Shown here piece by piece: positions 49,963 to 63,394 of a stretch of DNA of 64,000 bases; the first letter of the stretch is position 1; each line of letters opens with the position of its first letter. A model generated the notes under the pieces. The model was not told the DNA's origin, did no database searches, and saw only the letters and a list, made by a program, of their open reading frames with translations. This DNA comes from Tyto alba (lineage: Eukaryota > Chordata > Aves > Strigiformes > Tytonidae). Where the stretch lies: positions 26,562,899 through 26,626,898 of the forward strand of contig NW_024881282.1 in assembly GCF_018691265.1 (NCBI RefSeq), in the 5' to 3' direction. A program made the translations under genes and the position numbers.

Positions 49963-52243
49963 AAATATGAACAGCTATTTCAAATCACACTGCAAAGATG
50001 TTGGATTAATTTTCACTTCAGATGACATCAGTAACAATTTTATTAGATAGAGGCCTTTGGATGCTATCTGATCCTTGATAATTAATAATTACAAATTTAT
50101 AGTGCTTAGACATTGGCTATACATTTCACAGAAACCACAGGACTTCACTATATTTTGCATGCCATAAAGTGGCTTCGGGTTGAGCTCATTTGCTCTTTCT
50201 TCCCTCTTCTGTTATACAGAACCACAACCCATGGGAGTTTATGCAGAATCAACTCATCCTTGATCCTTCCAAACTCATCCCCATAAATAAATACCTCAGA
50301 AGCATCTCTTGCAGTTGCTGTTTTTGACAAGGGAAGAAGCCTCTCCTCTTCGCTCAGAGTAACTCAACATGTCATACCAAGGATGACCTAAGTTTTTTCT
50401 CATCTGGGATGACTGATATTTTAAATATTTATAAATCATCGATCATACTGAGTCATCTGCTGTTAGTACGTGAGTGTTTTCCTGTTTGTTTCAGTGAGAC
50501 TGAGCAGCAATTACTTGCTCTGTTTCTAGGTGCAGTGCACCTAGAGGGTCTGAACTTCAGCTGTATACATAAAGGCAGCTCTGCAGAAGTTGGTGGAGCT
50601 CTGCTGATTGACCCCTATCTAATGATGCAGTTCCCTGTGCCTCCACTAACAGTGATACTGGTGGAGAATTTGCTTGTTGGAGTTTGGTTAAAGCTTTGGA
50701 CTTGTTAGGAAAGACTTGGTAATGACTGTTAAATACCAGGCTGTGAACAGGGTAGCTAACAGAAGCACTTGCCTAACAAACTTTTTTTCTATCAGTATGT
50801 CCCATTAGGTCTTTAAAAAATCACATCATCACATCTCATAAAGACACCTGAGTCCCACACTGAGGTGTTTGCTATGTAATTTCTTACTAAACTGCCCCAG
50901 GACTTTGCTGACTAATAAGCTTCTTGTTACACATTACTGTAAAGCTGTTGCTGTGCAGCAGCACTGCTCTTTAACTCACTGCCTGATCAAGCAAGGTGCT
51001 TTGCTTTGGGCAGTGCCAGCGAACTTCAGAAAGTAAACAAAAAGTTGAATCAAACACCAAATTATATGCTGAGGTGGGAGAAAGAAAGGATGTAAATATC
51101 ACAGTATTGATATTTTGGGGAACAACCTGGGAATAAATGAGTATAAATTAATAGTTAAAAATTCCAGAGAATTTTTTGCTTCCTCTGGGACCCCTGAGGA
51201 TACCATCACAATTTCGATAGAACGCACATTTGACAATGCCACTACATTTTTACACTGACCAGATGTCTGAGGTTCACAGAAATCATGCTTTTTCTTACAG
51301 AGTCAAGTTCTTGGGTACATTTTCCAGTCACCTCTTGGGCTTTGCCCCAGGGAATGGTCTGACTGCAAGCATTTCCCATGTGGGCTTTCATCTACCCACC
51401 ACAGTGGAATGGTGTGGCATGGTGGCACAGCCTTTGGAGCTGTGCATGCATCCAACACAACAGGGCTTTCCCTGGAGTAGTCCACATTGGCACATCCACT
51501 CCCAGTGGTGTCCTCTGAACTCTCTTTGTAGCTATATCCTTCATATTATGCAGTCCTCCTGCTGGGACCGAGGGAAAAGTGCACAGCTTCCACATTGTAC
51601 CCTTCATCAACTCTTCTGCACTGATGTTCCTACCAGCGCCCATGACCAGTGGTCTGAGTTGCATCCCACTTCTGCCCTCCTAGGACATGTCTGGAGACAG
51701 CTTCTAAAATGGCCTCTTGTCAGAAACCTTTCCTACATTGGATGATATTTTAATATCAGATGCTAATATTATTATTTTTGATTGTCTATGAAAGTTGCTA
51801 ATTTTCATGATCACTTACATTGTAGTCCCCATTGCTAAAGGTGAATTCAGTGCCAGATTGTTGTTGACTAGGGTGGAGGAGGAGTAGGACCAGTAATATC
51901 CATTTGAATAGACCCTGATGATTTTCAGAGTATTCTTTACTTGGATGAGCTCTGGACAAGTCTAATACCACAGAGAAAGCTCTGAGCTCCTACCAAACCC
52001 TGCAGGAACTGAAGAAATTGAGCACATACAGGACCAGGCTGTTTGGCATCGTTCTTTCTGAGCAGGTCATCTTCTGTAGTTTGCAAATCCCTGAATCCCT
52101 CCTCAGCCCTTGGAGGGGAGCACACACAGCAGCATCAACCAAAAGACTGACAGCTGTGATTCACACTGAAGTGTTTCCTGCTGGGGCGGATTGTATGCAT
52201 TATAAAAATGCAGGTGGCCTCTTCAGACAAAAAGGCTTTTTTT

Positions 52244-52274
<31 letters not shown>

Positions 52275-53807
52275 CAGTTCTGATATGTCCTTCCTATGGA
52301 GGGTACAGTTATTCTTATTGTTCATAGGCTTGTTGGAGATTTAGCTCTAATCTGAGATAACAAATCCTGTATTAAGGGTACATGCCCCAAAGAAGGTATA
52401 AGAACCCCATTTGTCATAAATGTTACTGCTTTCTCTATTTGCTGATCGCTCCAAGAACCAAGGACAGAACGTGTCTCTCCAGTTCAATTTTGTCTGCTTA
52501 TTAAAGATTAGAAATGCTTGTGGATCATCCTCTTTGGATCTGCTTTGGAAGGTGATTTGGGCTGCAGTGGGATTTGTGTGTGTGGAGTGACACATCTTGG
52601 TTGCACACATCTGCGTACACATCAGCCTGGTTGCACACCAAAACCACTGTGGCTTAGTGAGTGAGATTTCTATCTGTTTTCCTCTAAGGGATTTGAGATT
52701 GCAAAGCAGTTGAATGGAAGCAGTCTGCTGTGAACAGTAAAGCCAGACAAGCTCACCATATGTACAGCACAAGGTCTTGTGCTCCACAGTCTGATCCCTT
52801 TTATTTGCACCAAGAGCTGCTCAGCACAGTGGAGGTTAGTAGATGGTGTTGTCAGAGAGCTGGTTATTGGCCAGCATGCACCAGCTCAGAGTCCTGTACC
52901 CCAGCACCTCACATCCATCATGCCTAAATGGTTATAATACAAGCAATTGCCATCTCTGTAGTTGGTGCTTGGAGCACTCATAGTCTGTTGTATCTTACAC
53001 AAGTGTTAAATTCTAAAACCTCTTCCTTTTCTATGTGAATCATATTAACTGTTTTTTGAAGAGAGAGAAAAAAAAAAAAAAAAGCCTGAAAAAACACTCT
53101 ATTACGTGCAGAAATGATCACTTCGATCAGGCACCACAAGAACAACCAGCAGTGCAAATCTCTACCCTTTGAAGTGCAAAAGGGATTTTATTTACTGACA
53201 TGGATGAGACACTAAAGGGGGGATGGAGGGTGAATACAGCCTATACTTTGGCAGTGTACTCCATTGCTGTTAGTAGGGAGCAGAAAGATGATGAGAATGA
53301 GAAATTCTGATTTTCTGGAAAAGCGCTGCACAGAGTGCAGAGCCAGGACCACAGAAAGGAAGGTTGGGCACATGGGTCTGGTGTAATCCTTGTGAAAGGC
53401 ACCTGTGTTAGTAAGTGGGATTTAAGTCACCTGTATCAGTGGTTCCTAAGCTATTCCCAACCCTACTGCAAGTGACAGCTCATCTCTCTGCATTTATTGG
53501 ACTGTAATGTGAGGCAATGATACCTGACTATCTTCTAGGGCTAGGAGATAGCATCTTAATAAAAAGTTCTGTGAAGCACTTTTCAATAAATAATAAGCAG
53601 TAAGAAGACAGAAATTCTGAAGTTATCAATCAGCTTGATCTGACAAAATACACTTTCCCTGAGCAGAAAGGGAAAAATCCCTGTCCCTAACTTCCACCAT
53701 CTGAATGGGATTCCAGAGGGCTATGTGAGGCAAAGGTTAATCTTCCCGTGCAGTCATAATGTACTGCAGTTTTGCACGAATGAATAATTTCCTACATTCA
53801 TAACATA
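49963..53807. other. Intergenic, no gene seen
   Basis: No conserved exon or RNA gene recognised. It includes a 171-codon plus-strand open frame at 51230-51745 with no recognisable family, listed among the findings. A run of 27 T lies at 52248-52274 and 16 A at 53068-53083. Confidence 0.5.
52248..52274. repeat. Poly-T run (27)
   Basis: The longest homopolymer in the window: 27 consecutive T after GCTC. Confidence 0.92.
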
Positions 53808-54250
53808 AAAAGATTAGAAGGAGTTTTACATCATTGAGTCTGACCAATTTCACAAACCATTGCATTTCATGCAGTCATCCATATATGAAGACACCTAGTT
53901 TGACTAAAGCATTTTATTCAGAATGGTTGATAAGGCTGAAATTGAAAACACCAAAAAGTAGAGGATCTTGTTCTTCTCTTGGTTATCTATTTTAATGGGA
54001 AATCATCCTTAGTTTTAAACGTGTGTATAATTTCTCATTGAACTGTGTATAGTTTCAGCTTCCAAATATTCTACAAACTCTTATAAATATGCCTTTCTCC
54101 ACTAGATTTCTTGAGTATCCAGATTTTTCTACCTGTAAAGGTACTTAGGCATAGGCAGTAAGCCACCAGTCATTCTACTTGTGATACATTAAACAGTCTG
54201 ATTCTGTCAAATTTCTCACTGTAAAACATTTTCTCTGGTCCCCAGAGGTC
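53808..54250 (-). mobile_element. Ancient CR1-like LINE fragment, 3' region
   Basis: Plus-strand blocks appear in the order expected for the reverse complement of older reptile-type CR1: 'ttgagtctgacc', 'gtttgactaaagca', 'gaatggttgataag', 'gcctttctccactagatt', 'ctacctgtaaaggtacttag'. Divergence is high, with many indels and no open frame. This type predates the avian CR1 copies with ATTCTATGATT tails. Edges are approximate. Confidence 0.65.
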
Positions 54251-57200
54251 TTACAAAAAGCCTACATTTAGTATATATGTATAGTTAGTTCTATTGGCCC
54301 AATTTCTCAGCCAAACCCTATTTTTCCCTTTAAGGAGGTTTCAAGGCAGGTTCAGATTTTCTGTTAATCCATGCTGAAGAACAAAGGACAGAGAACAGAG
54401 ATTTCTTTTGATACCTGTTGGTGGAGAGGGAGGAAAAATGCTCTGGGCTGCTTGAAAACTATCAGCAACAGAGAGAGTGTTAAAAAGTGAGGAAAGTTTT
54501 TGTTGTTTTTTTTTTTTTTGTAGATAAGGGGCCTCATTTGCTTTTAATCATGTACATGAAAATGTTGGTTTACTATATATTTTTTAACATTTTGGTAGTG
54601 ATCTGCTACTGTCCTTTTCAGGCAAAGAAGGAAAAAGGGATAATAAGCTCCCTGACAAAACATGTGATCTGGACAGGGGTGTCTGGACAAGAAGATTCTC
54701 CCCATCTGATGGTCTGTAGATGCTATTAGCAGGGCTCTCAGACAGTGCAAAAATGTTAAAAATAAAAAAGTTTCAGGAATTGTCATTATCTAACTTCGCA
54801 AACTGTAATGGTGTATTTTTTGGAAACACTTAGTGCTGAAGCCTTCCTTAGAGACCACAAATTGTAGTTTGGTAATTGTCTTCAGAATAACAGAATAATC
54901 CCTTTTAGTGATTAAAGAAAATTATTATAACATTACAAAAACTTTAAATATTTCATGGTGAGAAACAAATCTTAGTAACAGTAAAACCATATACTTTCTC
55001 AAAGTATCCCAAACAAATAATACAGTATTTTCCTTTGATGAAGATGTAAGATATATTAAGACAGGAACAAGAGGACCCTCCTGGCTGGTTAGACATCTAC
55101 AGTGTAGTCATCCAATGTGAGCTTGGCAGCTGTGGTCTCCCTTGGGGTAGCAAAGAAAAAGGTACTTTTTGCATCAGTGCTGCACTGTCATGTGGTTAAT
55201 CCACACTCGGCAACCCTTGCAACTGTATTAGTGTCAGAATTTGTCTTGAGGTCCACAATCATTCCACCAGTGACAGAGCAAGTATGGTTTCAGCAAGACC
55301 CGTGGTCTGTGCTATCACCATCACCTAGATTTGCTATTTTATTTCTGCTGTTGTCTATCTGCTGTTGCCAGCAAGGGGAATAGGACCAAGTGGGAAAGGC
55401 AGTTCTCAAACTTGTCTCTGCTTTCTTCAAGAGTAACACATTTCTCCTCACCTTGGGCCCACTCTTTTCTGTTCTGAGTGAGAGTTCTTTCCCTGAGTCT
55501 TTCAAACCTATTCTTTCTACAGTTTGGGAGCATTTTAAGTTTCCCTTCTGGAACCTTATAACGTTTCTGTAAGGAAGGATCATTACTGAGGTGGTTCTTC
55601 TTGATATTGCTCTATGTCTCCTCCTTACTTTATGTACTTTCAGGAGTCATCACCAGAGTTGTCTGATCCGTACTCATAGGTCTTGCCTAATTTTCTCAAG
55701 CATTTTGAACAAATCTTCACCAATATCTATGTCTTTCTGAAGTCTAGATATCTCAATTCTTACTTGAGTTATTGTCCTTTCATATGACACTAGTTAGTTG
55801 TCTAGTTTAGTCCCAGTATACTGTCCAACACATCAATGTGGGAAATCCAAGCCCTGTTTATTTTCCAAAATACCCACCACTTACATAACTGAAGTACGCT
55901 TCAAATAGGTATGTGATTGAGGAATTTGTAAAATTATAAAGAACTGAATTGAAATATGCTTGGAATTTGTCACAAGTATTACTCACAGATTTTATGCTTC
56001 TTCAGAGCGGATGTCATCAGGGGTATGATTATCCTCCTGCTAAAGAATACATTGATTCCATGCCAGTCTGAGAAAAGCTTTATATATGTCTGTGGAACAA
56101 GACTGCATGGTTAAAATGCTGTCCTCCAATATCCCTTTGGGCACATATTTGAGGTATGGTGCCAGTTGCTATACATATTTGTCACAAATTTCCATCTTAG
56201 AAACAGTTATCAATCGTAAAAAAAAATATTTCAGGTGATATTAAATGTACCCTTCTAAAAGAATATTTTAATCACAATGCAATATTCCAATGCTATTTTT
56301 TTGCCTTTGCAATACAAATCTTGGTTCTACACACTTGAGTTGTGCTTGGCAAGACCAATGTTCATATGACCTTCAGTGACTGATATACCATGTTAACAGT
56401 GGTAATATTTTTTGTTTCAGAAGAGCTGATAGTTTATGCTGATAGCCTATGTTAATGTGGATCACTGGGACATCAGTGTGGATTGGGCTATTCAACCCAG
56501 TTTGGCCTAGAAGTATGAGTGTGGGGTAATTGCAAATGTTTGATGTAAGCAGGGAAGCATTCAGTTTAGACTTCTTTTTTTGCTCCATATGTTGTTCTTA
56601 TACTGTTGTCCTTCTGAATTGGTAATGTGGGAAGTCTAAAGGCAGACTTGACACATCCAGTGATGTCATGTAAATTGTTTTTCTTTGGAAATTGTGCCTT
56701 GTGAAATTTTTTTTTCTATATGTGACAACTCAAACAAAGTTTTAGCAACAAAGAGTACTTAATCTCATCAACCAGAGTAGAACAATTGATTAATTTCTTT
56801 AGTTGGGGAAAAGGCATAGTTGGGGAAAAGTCTTCTTTTCCAGCTACTAATATTGTGAGAAAATCTTCATACAACAGGAGCTGGTACATTGACCCTTAAT
56901 ACAGGTAGGGGAGCGAGGAAGTCATGACTCATCTACAGCTTGTACTTTGATGTCATCTCTCATCCATAAAACTGCTCAACTCAAAATCTCTTGCACCATC
57001 TGTTGCTTTTGATCTGGCTGCTTTCAGTGCTGTCATTAACACTTTATTATATATGGAAGGTTTATCCATTAACAAGATGTCTTGTTAGATACACTTTACA
57101 TTTCCCTTTGTCATCATGGACATGTGTAATATTTGTCCGAGTTCAACCTTAGTTTTTTGGTGCATGCATTTCTTGGCTGAATCTTTTATTTTACTGGCTC

Positions 57201-60200
57201 CCATGTATCTTCAGAGATACAACTAGTTCTAACGGCAAAGTCAGTCATCATTACTACTCTTTGCAAAGAGATTGTTTCTGAAGAATTCAGACAGGTCTTG
57301 GTATACAGAACTTTTTTGTTTTGAAGTATACAGTATCTGACTCATCCACCTTCTATATTTTTACACTGTTATTGTTGTCCTTTTCATTTCCGAAAGGATA
57401 ACAGTAACAAAACTCATGAAAATGCACAGTGAACCTGACAATGCCAAGGTTCTTAATGCCCATCTTCTTTGCTGCAGAATTTTACATATATATGTCTGTA
57501 TATCCAGTGCTTCACCACTTCTCTGTCCTTATAAATACTTGTTTTATTTCTGTCTGAATATATATTCTGCTGTACATAATTTAGAATTCTCAGACATTTC
57601 CTAGAAGTTTATTTTCTGCCAGAGTCATTGCTGTCTTGCTTTCTTGACAAAATAGTGATCAGAAGTTATTTTACTCTAAAGCTGTTGTGACATTTTGGTG
57701 ATCAGCAAGTGCTATATCAGCTTCATTCAAATTTCTGGAAACGTCAAGAACTGGAACATACTAGTGAATAGAGGCAGCTCTCAGAAGAGTAACCCTTTAA
57801 TACATATCCTGGAGGGACAGCTGTGTGGCACTGCATCTCCTGAGGCTGGTGAAGTATCTTATGTTTTCTTTCCTTCTTTGGAAAAGTTTCCACTGGCTTA
57901 TCTTTCTTTAAAGCTTTATATTTATAATGAGAGTTGCCTGTCTATAGTGAACTGCTCTTCATTCCTCTCCCAGATTGTCATCAGCATCTAAATAAACAAA
58001 GTAAACAATAAACAGTGGAAACAAATGTACAAGCAAAATGAAATATTGTCACAAAATTGTCTCTTTCCTACTAACATAGGAATGTTAGCACTAGAAAAAG
58101 GGCTCTATCAAACCACACAGGTAGATATGCAGCTAAGATTTTGCCATGTACCAATTCTCTGATCCAGGGATGATGTATAGAGTTATCCCACCTGCAATGA
58201 GCAGAGCACTGAGGCAGCCTTTCATGGTCCACACAGAACTGCAGTGGTGGAGGAGTAGCTTGACGGTACAAGAGGTGCTGTTGGGATTTGAGCTGTAGCA
58301 GAGATCTCTCTGAAGGACTCCGGTCAGGACCACAGTGCTGACTGCAACACATGAGCAGGTCTAGGAAAGCACAGCCCTTCAGAACAGGTCAGACCTGCTC
58401 AGATTTTGAACCCTCTTATTTCTTAAAACAATCTACAAATGAGTGTAGTGAAAGCAGAAATATCTCCTATAAGCACACATTTTATCATTAACTAAGTTGT
58501 GAGAACAAGACCAGAATTAGGACAGTCTTTACACAGGCCATGTCTGTAAACTGAACTGTAGCACTTCAGCCACATATTTGTTTTAGGAAAAAAAGATTAT
58601 TCCCAGTGAATATTTTTTCATTGCTAGTGCCACAATGAAAATACACTTTGCAAAATTTTTCTGCATACTAATGAAGTAACCACTCATTTTAGCACCTCTA
58701 AACTTAATGGTGGTCATAAATCTTCTGACTAACCTTCCAAAGTATGAGGGAACGAGTGTTTTATTTGGTCTTCTTTCTGTGGAATAGCAATATTTGTGAT
58801 CTTCCAGTAGTGTGTAAGTCTATCTGTCATTTCTTAATGAGGAAAGATGAGAGGGTCATACTGTGTACAGATCATTTATGTCTTCGACTCACAGGGGCAG
58901 GAAAATAATCATCTCGAGGATTTTCCTTTTCAGTCATTGCACCACAACAGAGCCTTAGTTTGTGTCTGACTGAATCCTCTCGGGGAGTCTTTTCATGGCC
59001 ATTTTCTTTCCCTGAGAAATGGCTGATCTTTTTTGAAATGCCCCCTCAAGCACAAAGCAAAATGATCTCTCTGAGCACCTGCTTTATTCAAGTGGCTCCC
59101 ACCCTGCCAAACCTGTGTGCTTGCAGCTGCCCAGCACCAGGTCTTCCCACCTTCTCACTTTTCCTGGCTTCAGCATCTGCCAATTTTTTGTCTAACCTGA
59201 GTTTGTAAAATTAATCTATTTATTTAAAGATAGTTTATTCTTTTTTTATTAATTAAGCTCCAAAAGAGAGGATTTATTTTTAGCCTAAACCATCGGCCCC
59301 ATGAGTTTACACTGACACATCTGTAGGAGGGTTGATTTGTATTAAGTTAGAAGCAATAGGGATGGAGAGATGGGAAAAAAGTACTGCTTAGGTCCACCCC
59401 TCTGCCAAGCATACTATTTCAGGAAACAACGTGTTCTGTAACAAGCCAGCCATTTCCATCTACTTTTTCTGGTTTTGTCTCTTTGTACCTTTGTTGCAAA
59501 GTTTTTTGCCCCTTGTGTTTATGAGATGACCAAATTTAGTCCAAGCTGTTCTGCCTCAAACAATAAATGAAGCTTTATTGCCCTGAAGAAACATTGTCAT
59601 TTCAAAGCAGTTTCTATTGGCCTCAGTTCAGTGAAAAAAAATCCAATAAATAACTTCTGTAACTGACAATTTCTGCTTTACAAAGATCTCTCAAATCCTT
59701 ACAAAGGCAGATGTGAAAAGTAATAAACAAGTCTTTAGGATAAATGCAGGAAATTCTCTGATGATTAAAGACAAATTCCCTGAAGATTAAGCAAATTAAG
59801 AAAGTATAGTCTGTTCAAGATCTGTCTTTAAAATATTATTATTATGATTGGATATGGAACTGATTCTCATAAATAAAATTATTGTGTTTATTCTTTTGGC
59901 TTTCAAGAAAGAGAACCTTTCAAATTATATTTATTTGCAAAAGCAAAACAAAATGGATACCTATGTCCTGCAATCCTGTCTGGTTTATGTGCACATGATA
60001 TATATATGTGCATGTACAATATGTTTCTGTTTTTACTAATTACATTAAAGATTAATAAAATTCAGATTATGTTTTTCAGATAATTTAATTTCACCATTTA
60101 AATTGGGGTAGGGTAAATAATTTGTAACAAGGAAATTATGAATATTCTCTGTATTCAGGCGCTCTCTGTGAACAAAGCCTAATTCTTCCCAGTGTAATTG

Positions 60201-60208
60201 CCATTCAT

Positions 60209-60240
60209 AATTATTTGCTCAATAATTCAAGCAAATAATT
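60209..60240. repeat. Perfect 11-bp inverted repeat (AT-rich hairpin)
   Basis: AATTATTTGCT at 60209-60219 is the exact reverse complement of AGCAAATAATT at 60230-60240, with a 10-base loop. The stem is AT-rich with only two G/C pairs. It is not followed by a T run and lies far from any gene, so no role is inferred. Confidence 0.8.
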
Positions 60241-61027
60241 TACAGCCATAATTCATTCTTAAGCAGACTCATTGAGCCCATTTGAATTCTGCACTGTGAT
60301 GGTTGGGAGTATGATCATTCTGTATGTTTCTGTCCTTGATGGCAGAGGCAATTGAATCAAACTTTTCATTCAACATAAGTGCTCTTCTAAATTAGGATGG
60401 ATTTGTGTGTGTGATTTAGTACCTTTCAGTGATGGAAGAAAATTGACTGCCACTCTTTTAATCAGGTGTCTGGTGCAACCTGAAACTTTTGATGACTAAA
60501 TTCTTCAATTCTATCGTTGTTGTGGAACAAGTTGTGCCATTAATCATTCCAAACGTAAACTCTTTGCTGAAAGATTGATAAAAGGCAGATCAGTGTTTTA
60601 AAAATCAAAAGGAATATTTGGAAGGATTGTTTTAGTCTGCTGTTGATAACCGCTAGGTAAAAACATTCTAACTAGTTCAAGAATATGTACCAGTGTTCTA
60701 TATAGAAAAATCACAGGGGAAGAAAAACCCCAAATCTGCTGAAATATTGTAAATAGGATAGTCTCTGAAATAAATCCTCCTGTCTGTGAGGAGATTCTTC
60801 CTCTGTTATCCTAAATCTCAAGGATTTCAGTGACCAAAACTGCTTGAATTGGACAGAGAAAAAGGGAAATTTTAGTTAATCTCTGCTTGAGAAAACAATT
60901 CAGGTACATTCACTCAACAAGAGAGACTTTTAAAATTTTTGCTTTCGTTTTCATGATTTTGTTCTGTGATTTTTTGTTGTTTTTTTTTTTTTTTTTCTTA
61001 GTGCTTTCTCTTTGCCAAGCTCCACTG

Positions 61028-61075
61028 CTAATTCGTACTAATTCATACTAATCACTAACAGTTCATACTAATACT
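61028..61075. repeat. Imperfect ACTAAT-type tandem repeat
   Basis: Units resembling TTCATACTAA occur near 61033, 61043 and 61063, at roughly ten-base multiples with an interrupted middle unit. Confidence 0.65.
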
Positions 61076-63394
61076 GTTACTGAAAAGTTCTCCAAATGTA
61101 TTGGCAGATAAGATGATAAATAAGCTCCTTTAACTAGGACACGGTTCAGCTGAGATCTGGCCAAGTTAAGAACTGTATAACATGGAGGAGCGAGTCCCAG
61201 TGGAGAGGTGCAACTGCTTCTCACAGTATGAATGCTGGTATAAACATCTGAACATATAAACACATTGGGATGACTGAGCACCTACAGCTGCAGAAGCAGA
61301 GTGTTAAATGGTGGATGCCAAAATGCCTAACTTGGCAAGTACCTTCCCACTTTCAAAAAGCAAAATAACTTTTTAATTTTTGCAACCTAACACAAGGCAA
61401 AAATCTCTGGCAATCAGTTACTCATTGTTATGCTGTTTTGAGCAATTTGGGAGCCAAATTGCATCTTCAGAGCCTGAGACCTCTTTAAAATTGCAGAAAT
61501 CCCCTTCTTGGAGAACCTGCACTGAAACACAGGGAGAAGACCAGCATCTGCATGGCCACCAAAGGTGAACAGGGGCACAAACCCCCTTACCTGCCCAGTT
61601 ACTTAGTCCTGCCTGGCAGACCAAGAAGAGACAGTGTTTGTCACAACCATGATCCTTCTTCTAGTGCCCAAAAACCTCCAGATCAAGAAATCCTGCATGT
61701 TAATGATAGGAACTGCTAGTAATTGTCAAATACATGAGGCTGCTGCAGCACTACATCCCCAGGTCCAGTGGGCAGCAAGGATCCTGGCAGAACCTCTCCT
61801 GGGGCTGTGCCCTGGGGGTTTCGAGGTCCAAGTGCTGCTCAGCTTCACTGGACACCCAGCAGTTGAGACTGGTGCTACCTTGGCACTGCTGGGTGAGGGG
61901 ATTCCCATTGCTGTTGTTCCTCTGCTCTTTTGCATTTGCAGCAGTCAGCCCTTAATCACAGCATCTAACATGATCCTACTGATCCATTACTGATACTCTA
62001 AGGGTGGTAATTGGCAGTAAAACTGACAGTCATGTCCCTGTTTGTTACATTTCTATGGCCCAGTTTATATATTTTTTTCAATAAAACTTTTTAAACTGAC
62101 TCACGTTTACAATAAATGAGCTAAATGTGACTTCTTCATTCATCAACCACTGCCTGAGTGATGCTGTGGGCAGAATTGTCCCACATTGACAAGGCAGAGC
62201 TAATGGAATTCAAGTTTACAATTAGCAATTAATTTCTTGTTCTGGTTCTTTGATTATTATTTTTTATTTTGTCAATAATATAAAGCCTTGCTCAGTGGAT
62301 ACTTGCTATAGGAATGAACATAGAGAAAAGGTTTAGATAATGATCTTTAAGAACTGAAGATACAACTATGACAAGGACCATGAGCAGAGAATAACATGTG
62401 TAGTGGATATCTATGGCAGATAATTCTCATTAGCTTATGTCTGGAAGTTTCAGAGGAAGTTGCAGGATTCCAGCTGGGGTCTTTAACACTACCAAGTAAA
62501 GATGGACCTTGAACTATTTCAACATTGAAAACATGTTCTCCAGGGTTGGTTTCAGAGGCATTCAGGGAACATGTTCACAGCTGCCTACTAGCACCTGCTC
62601 TGGTATCAAAGTGGGCACATGGAATTTCTCTTAATTTCCTTAGCCATTTTACTGCAAAATGTATGCTCCTGATCAATGCTGTATTGCCAAACTCTGTTCT
62701 TCCTGATATGTCTGTTATTAGGACTTCTGTTCCTGGCTGATCCAATTCAACAAAGTCCTGCTCCAAAGATCTGTTCAAGCAGCATAAAATGGTCTGCTCA
62801 ACAGCATCAGATACCCTGAGTGTGCCTCTTCTGTAGATTTCTGTTTGCACTTCTGACAGCAGCATCCTTAATAGAGAGCTTGATGCAGCCTTTCATCTTG
62901 TCATTCAAACAACATTACCAGAAAAGCAGAAATGAGCCAAACAAATATATTGTCAGGGAAAATGGCACACTTTTTGTTTAGGGACTTAGTATTTAGTAAA
63001 CTAGAACCCTGTGTTATAAAATAAACTGATCTTCAGTGTCCTCTGACTGTTGCAATGCAAATTTACAGAGGAGTTTAGTGCTCTGGAGAACACCACGTGT
63101 AAGTATGAGGTCTCAGGATTCATTACTCTAGTGGATTGCTTTGGTGGAGGCACATCCCCACTTGGGATTTGCCTGAGCTCAACAAACATTTCAGTAAATC
63201 TTTAATTTACTGTTACGTATGTGTGGCAGGTGACCAGCCTTAAAGAATGCTGGAGGGAAAAGTCCTGAAACCCTTCCTGCTGTCCTGCAAATGAGCTGAG
63301 AAAGGACTTCATGATAGGGTCCCCAAGTGCTTGGTGACCACCAGCTGCCTGATTTGGTCAATTTTTGGAAGGACAGATAGAGTCTTCTGGACTG

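Larger units (their letters stand above)
54251..63394. other. Intergenic, no gene seen
   Basis: About 9 kb, AT-rich, with no recognisable exon, RNA gene or transposon. Small items are a 13-base direct repeat at 56801 and 56818, a hairpin at 60209-60240, 17 T at 60980-60996 and a short imperfect repeat at 61028-61075. Confidence 0.5.
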
